From NCBI RefSeq assembly GCF_015711605.1, contig NZ_JABTEZ010000003.1, forward strand, positions 248,001 to 312,000: a stretch of 64,000 nt of DNA, given 5' to 3'. This document shows positions 1 to 10,900 of the stretch, one piece after another. The translations under genes were made by a program, and so were the position numbers. The notes beneath the pieces are model-generated. The model saw nothing but the letters and a program-made list of their open reading frames with translations. It was not told the origin of the DNA and did not search any database. The stretch is from Planomonospora sp. ID67723 (GTDB lineage: Bacteria; Actinomycetota; Actinomycetes; Streptosporangiales; Streptosporangiaceae). Each line of letters opens with the position of its first letter. Position 1 is the first letter of the stretch.

Positions 1-561
1 ATGCTGCAGGCCGCCTACCTCGACAGGAAGACGCTGCTCGGCGGGAAGCCGGACGCCTACGCCAAGCTGCTCGATCCCGAACAGCGGACGTTCTTCCTGG
101 AGAACCTCGACCACAAGGACCTCGACAAGAACACCCGGGCCTGGGTCTTCAGCTTCGCGCCGGGGACGACCGAGCTGGTCGGCGACGTCGTCAAGGTGGA
201 GGCGAAGCTGGTCCCGGAGGCCGCCAAGGACGAGAACGGCGACCCCGAGCTGAGGGTGAACTGCGAGGCCCGCTTCGTCTATGCGGTCCGTCCCGCGGGC
301 AAGGCGGCGCCGATCGTCCGGGTGATGGCCTACGCCAAGGCGCGTCACCAGTTCTGGCGGGACGAGCCCGAGGGCGAGCTCCGCCACTGGGAGGGCGAGT
401 CGGAGGACATGTGGGCCGCCGGGACCGTGTGCGGTTCCCCCGACGGCTTCCATCGGCCCGCCTTCTCCGGGGAGAGCGGCAGCGGACCGGTGGACGACGC
501 CTACGACGGCAAGGCCGCTCCGCTGAAGGATGACGAGTGCGGGGCGGTCGAGGAGGTCTGA
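1..561 (+). CDS. hypothetical protein, probably 5'-truncated by the window edge
   Basis: The reading frame is open from the first base and ends at a TGA after about 186 codons. The visible part is soluble and rich in charged residues, with two cysteines (CEARF and TVCGS) and an acidic C-terminal tail. There is no membrane segment or catalytic motif that I recognise. The middle part reads like an alternating beta-strand domain (ELVGDVVKVEAKL, ELRVNCEARFVYAVR), as in the extracytoplasmic NTF2-like or lipoprotein domains of actinomycetes, but that is only an impression. The ATG at base 1 may be internal, because any signal peptide would lie outside the window. Function unknown. Confidence 0.6.
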   Translation: MLQAAYLDRKTLLGGKPDAYAKLLDPEQRTFFLENLDHKDLDKNTRAWVFSFAPGTTELVGDVVKVEAKLVPEAAKDENGDPELRVNCEARFVYAVRPAGKAAPIVRVMAYAKARHQFWRDEPEGELRHWEGESEDMWAAGTVCGSPDGFHRPAFSGESGSGPVDDAYDGKAAPLKDDECGAVEEV

Positions 562-699
562 CGGGGCCCTGCCGCGGCCGGCCCCTCCGGCTGCGGTACG
601 GCTCTCGCCCGGGCCCTCCCGAGGCGGTGCGGTGCTCGCGCTCGGAGCGCTGCGGTCCCGGCGGCCGCCGGGACCGCAGGTGTCCAGATCCTGGCCCGA

Positions 700-763
700 A
701 GTGACTCAGGTCACTCTCTTCCGGGATGCGGTTCGGGCATATGCTTGACCAAGCGGTTGCTTG
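700..763. promoter_or_regulatory. inverted repeats upstream of the TauD-family gene
   Basis: Two small dyads lie in the leader of the dioxygenase gene: AGTGAC-4-GTCACT at 700-715 and CAAGC-4-GCTTG at 750-763. The second looks like the spaced CAAG/CTTG operators used by many TetR-type repressors, but no TetR gene is adjacent. The role as operator or promoter is inferred from position only. Confidence 0.35.
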
Positions 764-859
764 ATTGGCGCGGTCGGGCGCCGCTGCGGGCTGAACGGGC
801 CGGGGCCGGCGTCCCGGCCTCCGGGACTGGCGTGCGGACACCCACACAGGAGCGTCAAG

Positions 860-1681
860 ATGATCGAGTTCAAGCAGGTGACCAGGCACATCGGCGCCGA
901 GGTGAGCGGCGTCGACCTTCGCAAGCCGCTGTCGGAGGGCGAGGTCGAGGAGATCCGCCGGGGCTGGCTGGAGCACAAGGTCCTCTTCTTCCGCGACCAG
1001 CACATCACCGACGAGGAGCACATCCGCTTCGCAGAGAACTTCGGCACGATCAACCACCCGGCCTTCAAGAAGGACAGCGGCAGCGCCATCCACGTCCTCG
1101 ACCAGACCGACCCCAAGGGCGAGGGCGGCGACGAGTGGCACAGCGACAACACCTTCGAGCCGGTCCCGCCGATGGGTTCGCTGCTGCGCTGCGTCCAGCT
1201 GCCCAGCGTCGGCGGCGACACCCTGTGGGCCAACGCCTGCATGGCCTACGAGACGCTCTCTCCGCCCATCCAGCGGCTCTGCGAGGAGCTCACCGCCGTC
1301 CACGACATCACGGCCTCGATGAAGAAGGCCATCTCCAAGGGCCACGACTTCGACTTGGCCGAGATCCAGGCCAAGTGGCCGCCGATCGAGCGGCCCGTCG
1401 TGCGCGTGCACGCCGAGACCGGACGCAAGGCGCTGTTCGTCAACCGCGCCTCCACCACGCGGCTGGTGCAGCTGTCCGACCGGGAGAACGAGGCGCTGCT
1501 GCCGTACCTGATCGACCACATCCGCTCCCCCGAGTACCAGGTCCGGCTCAACTGGCGTCCGGGCACCCTGGCCTTCTGGGACAACCGCAGCACCCAGCAC
1601 TACGCGGTGGCCGACTACACCGAACGCCGCCGCATGCACCGGGTCACCGTCAACGCCTTCCCGGAGCACCAGGACGGGTAA
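860..1681 (+). CDS. TauD/TfdA-family Fe(II)/2-oxoglutarate dioxygenase
   Basis: This 273-residue protein is an alpha-ketoglutarate-dependent dioxygenase of the taurine/2,4-D dioxygenase family. The iron ligands are visible as H94 and D96 (EWHSDNTF) and H247 (STQHYAV). R258 in ERRRMHR matches the arginine that holds the 2-oxoglutarate carboxylate in TauD. Length and motif spacing are those of complete TauD-type enzymes. The ATG is chosen because a CAGGAG Shine-Dalgarno lies just upstream and because the family N-terminus starts near this point; an in-frame extension further upstream has no support. The substrate cannot be read from sequence: taurine, other sulfonates or sulfate esters, and unrelated substrates are all possible, and no sulfonate transporter is adjacent. 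The gene stands alone. Confidence 0.88.
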   Translation: MIEFKQVTRHIGAEVSGVDLRKPLSEGEVEEIRRGWLEHKVLFFRDQHITDEEHIRFAENFGTINHPAFKKDSGSAIHVLDQTDPKGEGGDEWHSDNTFEPVPPMGSLLRCVQLPSVGGDTLWANACMAYETLSPPIQRLCEELTAVHDITASMKKAISKGHDFDLAEIQAKWPPIERPVVRVHAETGRKALFVNRASTTRLVQLSDRENEALLPYLIDHIRSPEYQVRLNWRPGTLAFWDNRSTQHYAVADYTERRRMHRVTVNAFPEHQDG

Positions 1682-1730
1682 AAGCCGGCGGCGGGGCGAA
1701 ACGGTCACCGGGAACTGATACCAATGACCG

Positions 1731-3815
1731 GTGAGCGAAGAGCTGATGCTGCGGGAAGAGGCCGAGGAGCGACTGCGGGCGCTGGCCGGGGAGCACGCCC
1801 GGCTGCGCGACGACCAGTGGTCGGCGATCAAGGCGCTGGTCATGGACCGGCGGCGGGTCCTCGTCGTGCAGCGCACCGGGTGGGGCAAGTCGGCGGTCTA
1901 CTTCATCGCCACCGCGCTCCTGCGCGAGCTGGGTGAGGGGCCGACCGTCATCGTCTCGCCGCTGCTGGCCCTGATGCGCAACCAGATCGCCGCCGCCGAG
2001 CGGGCCGGCATCCACGCGGTCACCGTCAACTCGGCCAACCCCGAGGACTGGGAGCAGATCTACGGACAGGTCGCCGAGGGCACGGTCGACGTGCTGCTGG
2101 TCAGTCCCGAGCGGCTCAACAACCCCGACTTCCGCGACCAGGTCCTGCCCGCGCTGGCCGAGAGCGCGGGCCTGGTCGTGGTGGACGAGGCGCACTGCAT
2201 CTCCGACTGGGGCCACGACTTCCGCCCCGACTACCGGCGGCTGCGCACGTTGTTCGAGGACCTCCCCGAGGGCGTGCCGGTCCTGGCGACCACCGCGACC
2301 GCCAACGCCCGCGTCACCCGCGACGTCGCCGAGCAACTCGGCGACGAGACGCTCGTCTTGCGCGGGGCGCTGGAGCGCGAGAGCCTCCACCTGAGCGTGG
2401 TACGGCTGCGCGGCGCCGAGCAGCGCCTGGCGTGGCTCGCCCAGACCCTGCACGAGCTGCCCGGTTCCGGGATCGTCTACACCCTCACCGTGGCCGCCGC
2501 CCAGGAGATCGCCGCCTACCTGCGCGAGCAGGGACACGAGGTGGCCGCCTACTCCGGCCAGACCGAGCAGGCCGAGCGGCTCGCCGCCGAGCAGGCCCTG
2601 CTCGACAACAAGATCAAGGCGCTGGTCGCCACCTCCGCGCTGGGCATGGGCTTCGACAAACCCGACCTCGGCTTCGTCGTGCACGTCGGCGCCCCGCAGT
2701 CGCCCGTCGCCTACTACCAGCAGGTCGGCCGAGCCGGGCGCGGGGTCGAGCGGGCCGAGGTGATCCTGCTGCCCGGCGCCGAGGACCGTGAGATCTGGGC
2801 CTATTTCGCCTCGCTGGCCTTCCCGCCCGAGCCGGTCGTGCGCAACGTGCTGGCCGCGCTCGCCGAGGGCGGTGTGATGTCCACCGCCGCCCTGGAGAAC
2901 CGGGTCGACCTCAGCCGCACCCGTCTGGACACCATGCTCAAGGTCCTCGACGTGGACGGCGCGGTCCGGCGGGTCAAGGGCGGCTGGGAGGCCACCGGCC
3001 AGGAGTGGGCCTACGACGCCGAGCGCTACGCCCGGGTCGCCGCCGAGCGCGAGGCCGAGCAGCGGGCCATGCTCGACTACCTCGACACCACCGGGTGCCG
3101 CGAGGAGTTCCTCCGCCGCCGCCTGGACGACGACTCCGCCGCGCCCTGCGGGCGCTGCGACAACTGCACCGGCCTCCACCGCTCGCCCGAGGTCGCGGAG
3201 GCGGCCGTGGAGCGCGCCGCCGCGAGCCTGAGCCGGCCCGGTGTGGAGATCGAGCCGCGGCGGCAGTGGCCGACGGGGCTGAGCGACCTCAAGGGCCGGA
3301 TCAAGCCCGAGCTGGGCGCCGAGCCCGGCCGGGCGCTGGGCCGCCTGACCGACATCGGCTGGGGCAACCGCCTGCGTGGCCTGTTCGCCGAGGGCGCTCC
3401 CGACGGGCCGGTCCCCGACGACGTGTTCGCCGCCGTGGTCGCGGTGCTGGCGTCGTGGGAGTGGGAGCAGCGCCCGGTCGCCCTGGTCGCGGTGCCCTCG
3501 GCCACCCGGCCGCAGCTGGTCCGGAGCCTGGCCGAGCGGCTGTCCCAGGTCGGCCGCCTGTCCTACCTGGGCGATCTGGGTTACCGGTCGGGCCCGCCCG
3601 GCCGCCAGTTCAACAGCGCCCAGCGGGTCCAGGCCGTCCGGGCCACCCTCGCGATGCCGTCGGCCCTGGGCCCGGCGGTGGCCGCGGCGGGCGGCCCGGT
3701 CCTGCTGGTCGACGACCGGGTCGACACCGGCTGGACGATGACCCTGGGCGCCGCCATGCTCCGCCACGCCGGGGCACCCGCCGTGCTCCCCCTGGCCCTG
3801 GCGGTGACGAGCTAG
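1731..3815 (+). CDS. RecQ-family ATP-dependent DNA helicase with C-terminal phosphoribosyltransferase-like domain
   Basis: This 694-residue protein is a superfamily 2 DNA helicase that unwinds DNA in a 3'-5' direction in repair and recombination. Residues 1-360 carry the helicase core: Walker A TGWGKS at 49-54, DEAH at 152-155 followed by the RecQ-typical CISDWGHDFRP, and motif VI QQVGRAGRG. A RecQ zinc site follows at about 455-480 (C, then CGRCDNC). Instead of an HRDC domain, the C-terminus (about 570-694) ends in a phosphoribosyltransferase-type fold with the PRPP-loop-like VLLVDDRVDTGWT at about 657-669, as in ComF-like proteins. The same architecture is found in other actinomycetes. The GTG start has a weak ribosome site; an ATG five codons downstream is an alternative. 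Single gene. Confidence 0.9.
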   Translation: MSEELMLREEAEERLRALAGEHARLRDDQWSAIKALVMDRRRVLVVQRTGWGKSAVYFIATALLRELGEGPTVIVSPLLALMRNQIAAAERAGIHAVTVNSANPEDWEQIYGQVAEGTVDVLLVSPERLNNPDFRDQVLPALAESAGLVVVDEAHCISDWGHDFRPDYRRLRTLFEDLPEGVPVLATTATANARVTRDVAEQLGDETLVLRGALERESLHLSVVRLRGAEQRLAWLAQTLHELPGSGIVYTLTVAAAQEIAAYLREQGHEVAAYSGQTEQAERLAAEQALLDNKIKALVATSALGMGFDKPDLGFVVHVGAPQSPVAYYQQVGRAGRGVERAEVILLPGAEDREIWAYFASLAFPPEPVVRNVLAALAEGGVMSTAALENRVDLSRTRLDTMLKVLDVDGAVRRVKGGWEATGQEWAYDAERYARVAAEREAEQRAMLDYLDTTGCREEFLRRRLDDDSAAPCGRCDNCTGLHRSPEVAEAAVERAAASLSRPGVEIEPRRQWPTGLSDLKGRIKPELGAEPGRALGRLTDIGWGNRLRGLFAEGAPDGPVPDDVFAAVVAVLASWEWEQRPVALVAVPSATRPQLVRSLAERLSQVGRLSYLGDLGYRSGPPGRQFNSAQRVQAVRATLAMPSALGPAVAAAGGPVLLVDDRVDTGWTMTLGAAMLRHAGAPAVLPLALAVTS

Positions 3816-4021
3816 CCGCTCGCAGGTCAGCCAGGTCATCCGCCGCTTATCGGCATGAGCCAGAACATTCTGGTGGTCGCGGAGGCCGGAGAAGCTGACG
3901 ATGGGACCCTCATCTATGGGGATTGAATCCACATGGATGAGGGTCGAAACGGCGCAGGATCCCGTCGGGCGGGAGGGCGGACCCGGTCTTCTGCGCAAGC
4001 GGCTGGACAGGGTCGCCGCGG

Positions 4022-4180
4022 CCTCTCGGCGCGAAAGCGGTCCTGCTGCTTGCGGGCAGTGACATCCCCATGATGGAGCGGCTGACCGCCTGCGATCGGC
4101 CGTTCTCCGGACGGGCCGACAACATGGTCCTCGCCCCGCTCAACCCGGCGGAGACGGCGCAGGCGCTTGGGCTCGGTGGG
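4022..4180 (+). pseudogene. remnant of a DUF234-type AAA ATPase
   Basis: In one forward frame the translation contains AVLLLAGSDIPMMERLTA, then DRPFSGRADNMVLAPLNPAE and QALGL. This closely resembles the sensor region of the archaeal/actinobacterial AAA ATPases that carry a C-terminal DUF234 domain. Neither the Walker A region before it nor the DUF234 part after it is present, so this is an internal scrap of a gene. Assignment rests on remembered family motifs. Confidence 0.5.
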
Positions 4181-4289
4181 GCGGATGCCGTAGACGCACC
4201 GCTGTTCGGCATCCCCGACTCGTCGCTGATGGCCGAGTTCCCCTCTCCCGGCCAGGCTCTCCGGACGACCGGTGAGCCGCAGTGGTCCG

Positions 4290-4421
4290 GCCATACGACC
4301 TGGCCCGAGCAGCGGGCGCTGGAGAAGGCCGGTTTCGAGCGTGAGGGCGTGCTACGCCGGGCCCCAGTGGCGCGACGGAGGCAGGCCACGACCAGGTGAC
4401 CTGGTCGCGTCTGCGCGTGTC
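4290..4421 (+). pseudogene. remnant of a GNAT acetyltransferase C-terminus
   Basis: The forward frame that carries the ATPase scrap continues into EQRALEKAGFEREGVLRRA, the beta-alpha-beta end typical of RimJ/RimL-like GNAT enzymes. The expected following residues (QWRDG, then a LV..ARV ending) appear in the next frame, which suggests a frameshift near 4360. Only the last third of a GNAT protein is represented. The remnant abuts the stop codon of the convergent PfkB kinase. Confidence 0.5.
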
Positions 4422-5315
4422 CTAGAGGCGGGGGCGGGCGCCGAGGTGGGCGATGGCCTTGGCGGCCAGGCGGTTGCCGGCGGACAGCGCCTCGGCCGGG
4501 GGCTTGCCCTCCAGCCAGGCCGGGAGGAAACCCGCGGTGAAGGCGTCACCGGCGCCGGTGCCGTCGACCACGCGCTCCACGGACTCGGCGGGGGCCCTGA
4601 CCGGCTCGCTGCGGCTGTTGGTGTACCACAGCGCGCCCTCGTCGTTGAGCTTGATCACGACCTGGGGGAACCAGGCGGTGAGCACCTTGGCGGCGGCCGC
4701 GGGCTCGTCGCGGCCGGTCAGGACCTTGGCCTGGTCGACGTTGGCGAACAGCAGCTTGGCGTTCTGGGTCCACTCCAGGAACGGCTCGGCTCCGGTGCGC
4801 TCCAGCGGGGCGGAGGAGGAGCAGTCGACCGAGACGGACATCCCGGCCCGGCGGGCCATCTCCAGGGCGGCGAGGCCGGCCTCGCGGGAGCCCTCGTTGA
4901 TCAGGGTGTAGCCGGAGAGGTGCAGATGGCCGCCCTGGGAGAACAGGTCGCGGGGGAGGTCCTCGGGGGACAGGGCCGCGTTGGCGCCGGGGTCGGAGAG
5001 CATGGTGCGCTCGCCCTTGTGGGTGACGAGCACGACGCAGGTGCCGGTCGGGCGCTCGGGGTCCATGACGAGGCGGGCGTCCACGCCGTAGCCCATGAGC
5101 TCCATGTCGCGGTTGCGGCCGGTGATGTCGGCGCCCCGGCGGCCGATGAAGGCCACCTCCGCGCCCTCCACGGCGAGCCAGGAGGCGATGTTCGCCCCCG
5201 AGCCGCCACCGTGCATGGTGACGATGGCCGGTGTGTCGCTGGCTCTGGCCAGAGGGTAGCGAGCCCGTGCGACCGCGTCGGTCATGAGATCGCCCACCAC
5301 GACCACCCGCGTCAT
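4422..5315 (-). CDS. PfkB-family carbohydrate (ribokinase/adenosine kinase-like) kinase
   Basis: This 297-residue protein is a ribokinase-fold kinase that transfers phosphate from ATP to a sugar or nucleoside hydroxyl. It has the N-terminal GGGSGANIA substrate-side motif and the C-terminal PfkB signature DGTGAGDAF at 251-259, in which GAGD forms the anion hole and D257 is the catalytic base. Length is normal. The substrate is not readable; ribose, adenosine and other sugars are open. It is transcribed divergently from the acetyltransferase/CoA-ligase gene, with about 150 bp between them. Confidence 0.88.
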   Translation of the reverse strand: MTRVVVVGDLMTDAVARARYPLARASDTPAIVTMHGGGSGANIASWLAVEGAEVAFIGRRGADITGRNRDMELMGYGVDARLVMDPERPTGTCVVLVTHKGERTMLSDPGANAALSPEDLPRDLFSQGGHLHLSGYTLINEGSREAGLAALEMARRAGMSVSVDCSSSAPLERTGAEPFLEWTQNAKLLFANVDQAKVLTGRDEPAAAAKVLTAWFPQVVIKLNDEGALWYTNSRSEPVRAPAESVERVVDGTGAGDAFTAGFLPAWLEGKPPAEALSAGNRLAAKAIAHLGARPRL

Positions 5316-5465
5316 GATGCCACCACCTTGCTGCCTTCGATGCCGACGTGCTTATGGAGCCGCCAAAAACCTAACAGCTTCCGGCCAGCGTAGGGGGCCC
5401 GGATCTGAGACCGGGGCATAGTCGATGCACAAGCGTTGTGTGAATCCACCCGGTTGGTCCTGCAT

Positions 5466-8132
<2,667 letters not shown>

Positions 8133-8211
8133 CGGGGCCGGGGAATCAGCCGACGGCGGACCTCGCGGCGCGAGGGTGAAACCGGCCCCTCGGACAGGGC
8201 AGGATGGACCC

Positions 8212-8802
8212 ATGAGGGAAACCCGACTCTCGTCCGCCGGCCTGCGCGACGCGATCGACCGCAGTGGTTACTATCCGGACCTGGTCGCCGACGCGGTCGA
8301 ATCCGCCCTGGGCAAGGAGCAGGTGGGCGCTTACGTGGTGCACCACGAGGCCACGTTCGACCCGGCAATGGAGGTGCGCAGGCACGTCACCGTGCTGGTG
8401 CTCTCGCCCACCCGGCTGCTCGTCTGCCACACCGACGAGCATCCGGCGGTGGAGGGGGTCTCGGCCTCCCACGCCTCCACGACCACCGAGGCCGTGCGGC
8501 TGAGCCGGATCCAGTCCGTCGCGGTCACCCGGGTCGTCCCCGACCCCGCCTCCTACGTGCCGGGCGTGCCGCCCACCGAGGTCACGCTCACGATCGGCTG
8601 GGGTGCGATCTCCCACGTCGACCTCGAGCCGGCCACCTGCGGTGACGAGAACTGCGACGCCGACCACGGATACACCGGCGCTGTCACGGCCGACGACCTC
8701 TCCCTGCGGGTGAGCGAGGCGGCCGACGGACCCGAGGCCGTCTCCCACGTGCTGGCTTTCGCCAAGGCACTGTCGGAGGCCACCGCCCGCGCCGCCTCGT
8801 GA
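8212..8802 (+). CDS. DUF5998 family protein
   Basis: This 196-residue soluble protein matches the actinobacterial DUF5998 family in its N-terminus (GLRDAIDRSGYYPDLVADAV) and in the central VLSPTRLLVCHTDEH. No catalytic motif is evident. A short Cys-rich stretch (CGDENCDADHGYTG) might bind metal. The ATG is preferred over an upstream GTG because GGCAGGA sits just before it. Its stop overlaps the start of the phosphodiesterase gene (GTGA), so the two are translationally coupled; this pairing is common in actinomycetes. Function unknown. Confidence 0.8.
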   Translation: MRETRLSSAGLRDAIDRSGYYPDLVADAVESALGKEQVGAYVVHHEATFDPAMEVRRHVTVLVLSPTRLLVCHTDEHPAVEGVSASHASTTTEAVRLSRIQSVAVTRVVPDPASYVPGVPPTEVTLTIGWGAISHVDLEPATCGDENCDADHGYTGAVTADDLSLRVSEAADGPEAVSHVLAFAKALSEATARAAS

Positions 8803-9914
8803 CCCCCCTCGTCCCGGCGTACGGCGAGGCCTCGCTCGCCGACCTGTCCGCCTCGCTGCTGGCCGTGCTGGGAATGGACTCCGGCAACCCGCTCGGGCTC
8901 GCCCCCGCCGAGCGGGTCCTGCTCTTCCTGGTCGACGGCCTGGGCGCGGAGCTGCTGCGCGCCCATCCCGAGCAGGCCCCGTTCCTGTCCGCCCGGCTCG
9001 ACCGGGTGCTCACCGCGGGCTTCCCCGCCACCACCGCGACCAGCCTGGGCACGCTCGGCACCGCGCTCCCCCCGGGCGAGCACGGCATGCTGGGCTACCA
9101 GGTCGCCGCGCCCGGCACCGGCCACCTGTTCAACTGCCTGCGCTGGACCACTCCCGGAGATCCGATCGAACCCGAGGACTGGCAGCCCGTCCCGACCGTC
9201 TTCGAGCGGGCGGCGGCGGCAGGGATCGCCGCCAGCTATGTCGGTCCCGCCTACTTCAAGGACACCGGCTTCAACCGGGCCGTCTACCGGGGCGTGCGCT
9301 TCATCGGCGCCGACGAGGTCGACGAGCGGGTCGAGGGGGTCCGCCGCGCGCTGGCCGAGCCCCGCGCCCATGTCACGGTCTACTACGGCGACCTCGACTC
9401 CGCCGGGCACGAGAGCGGCTGGGGCAGTCCGGCCTGGCTCGACCAGCTCGCCCGGGTGGACCGGATGGCCGAGCGGCTGGCCGGGCTCCTCCCGCCCGGC
9501 TCGGCGATGTACGTCACCGCCGACCACGGCATGGTCAACGCCGTCGAGCGCATCGACGCCGACGCCGTTCCCGAACTGCGCGAGGGCGTCGCCCTGCTCG
9601 GCGGGGAGGCCAGGGCCCGGCACGTCTACGCCGCCCCCGGAGCGGCCGGAGCCGTGCTGGAGACCTGGCGCGGCCTGCTGGAGGGGAAGGCCTGGGTGGC
9701 CTCCCGGGAGGAGGCGGTCGCCGCGGGCTGGTTCGGGCCGCGGGTGCGCGAGGCGTGGTTGCCGAGGATCGGCGACGTGGTCGCCGTGCCCTGCGGCGAC
9801 GCCGTCATCGTCGCCTCGGTCGCCGAGCCGAGGGAGTCGTCGTTCACCGGATACCACGGCTCACTGACCCCCGCCGAGCAGTACGTCCCCATGCTGGAGA
9901 TCAGCACCCGCTGA
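8799..9914 (+). CDS. alkaline phosphatase superfamily nucleotide pyrophosphatase/phosphodiesterase
   Basis: This 371-residue protein has the metal-binding layout of type I phosphodiesterase/nucleotide pyrophosphatases. LLFLVDGLGAELL is the first metal site. FPATTATSLGTLGTALPPG carries the threonine nucleophile region, the second site includes YYGDLDSAGHESG, and the late motif is VTADHGMVN. No signal peptide is seen, so it is probably cytoplasmic. The GTG start overlaps the DUF5998 stop, indicating coupled expression. The substrate is unknown. Confidence 0.87.
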   Translation: MTPLVPAYGEASLADLSASLLAVLGMDSGNPLGLAPAERVLLFLVDGLGAELLRAHPEQAPFLSARLDRVLTAGFPATTATSLGTLGTALPPGEHGMLGYQVAAPGTGHLFNCLRWTTPGDPIEPEDWQPVPTVFERAAAAGIAASYVGPAYFKDTGFNRAVYRGVRFIGADEVDERVEGVRRALAEPRAHVTVYYGDLDSAGHESGWGSPAWLDQLARVDRMAERLAGLLPPGSAMYVTADHGMVNAVERIDADAVPELREGVALLGGEARARHVYAAPGAAGAVLETWRGLLEGKAWVASREEAVAAGWFGPRVREAWLPRIGDVVAVPCGDAVIVASVAEPRESSFTGYHGSLTPAEQYVPMLEISTR

Positions 9915-10087
9915 ACGCCCGGTCTCGGCCGTGCCCCGTACGGTGAGGCGCGGCCTTCGCGGGCCGGATGATCGGGGGCTGCTTCTACGATGGGGTTCGC
10001 CGGGAGCCGAGCGCCCGGTCCGCCGCGTCCTTTCCGAAGACCGCCCGGGGTCCGCGGCCCGGGGCGGTCACACGCCGAGGAGTCATG

Positions 10088-10900
10088 ATGAGCCCGCTGA
10101 TCACGCCCGCAGACCTGGCCGAACTGGACGGGGCGGCCATCCTCGACGTGCGCTGGACGCTCGGCGGGCCGCCCGGGATCGAGGAGTACCGCCAGGGGCA
10201 CGTCCCGGGTGCGGTCTTCTGCGACCTGAACGCCGACCTGGCCGCCCCGCCCGGGCCCGGCGGCCGCCACCCGCTGCCGGAGGCGGAGCGCTTCCAGTCC
10301 TCGATGCGCCGCCTGGGCGTCTCGGGCTCCCGGCCGGTGGTCGTCTACGACGGGGCCGACTCCACGGCGGCCGCCCGGGCCTGGTGGACGCTGCGTTACT
10401 TCGGCCACCCCGACGTGCGGGTGCTCGACGGGGGCCTGCGCGCCTGGACCACCGAAGGGCGTCCCGTCTCGGCGGACGTGCCGCAGCCGCCGCCCGGTGA
10501 CTTCACCGCGCGCCCGGGCGGCATGCCCCTCCTCGACGCCGACGGGGCCGCGGAGCTGGCCGCCGACGGGATCCTGCTGGACGCGCGCGCCGCGGAACGC
10601 TACCGGGGCGAGGTCGAGCCGATCGATCCCGTCGCCGGGCACGTGCCCGGCGCGATCAGCGCTCCCACCTGGGAGAACGTCGATCCCGCAGGCCGGTTCC
10701 ACCTGCCGGAGTTCCTGCGCGAGCGGTTCAACACCCTCGGGGCGGTGCCCGGAATGGAGGTGGGCGCCTACTGCGGCTCCGGGGTGACGGCCGCCCACCA
10801 GGTGCTGGCCCTGGAGGTGGCGGGCATCCCCGCCGCCCTCTACGTGGGGTCCTGGTCCCACTGGGTGGCCGACCCCTCCCGGCCGGTCGCCACCGGCTGA
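10088..10900 (+). CDS. two-domain rhodanese sulfurtransferase (thiosulfate / 3-mercaptopyruvate type)
   Basis: This 270-residue enzyme transfers sulfane sulfur to cyanide or other thiol acceptors. The N-terminal rhodanese domain is catalytically inactive, as usual. The C-terminal one has the active-site loop GAYCGSGVTAAH, in which the cysteine forms the persulfide; CGSGVT is closer to mercaptopyruvate-type loops than to classical CRKGVT. Two ATGs are adjacent; the second is chosen because GAGGAG then lies at a 5-nt spacing. Its last 61 bp overlap the 3' end of the convergent CHAT gene, so the two transcripts would be antisense to one another there. Confidence 0.9.
   Translation: MSPLITPADLAELDGAAILDVRWTLGGPPGIEEYRQGHVPGAVFCDLNADLAAPPGPGGRHPLPEAERFQSSMRRLGVSGSRPVVVYDGADSTAAARAWWTLRYFGHPDVRVLDGGLRAWTTEGRPVSADVPQPPPGDFTARPGGMPLLDADGAAELAADGILLDARAAERYRGEVEPIDPVAGHVPGAISAPTWENVDPAGRFHLPEFLRERFNTLGAVPGMEVGAYCGSGVTAAHQVLALEVAGIPAALYVGSWSHWVADPSRPVATG

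Noticed and set aside
3855-3929. Short frame starting MSQNILVVAEAGEADDG
   Set aside because: Only about 24 codons, no ribosome site, and the resemblance to the start of electron-transfer flavoprotein alpha is too weak.
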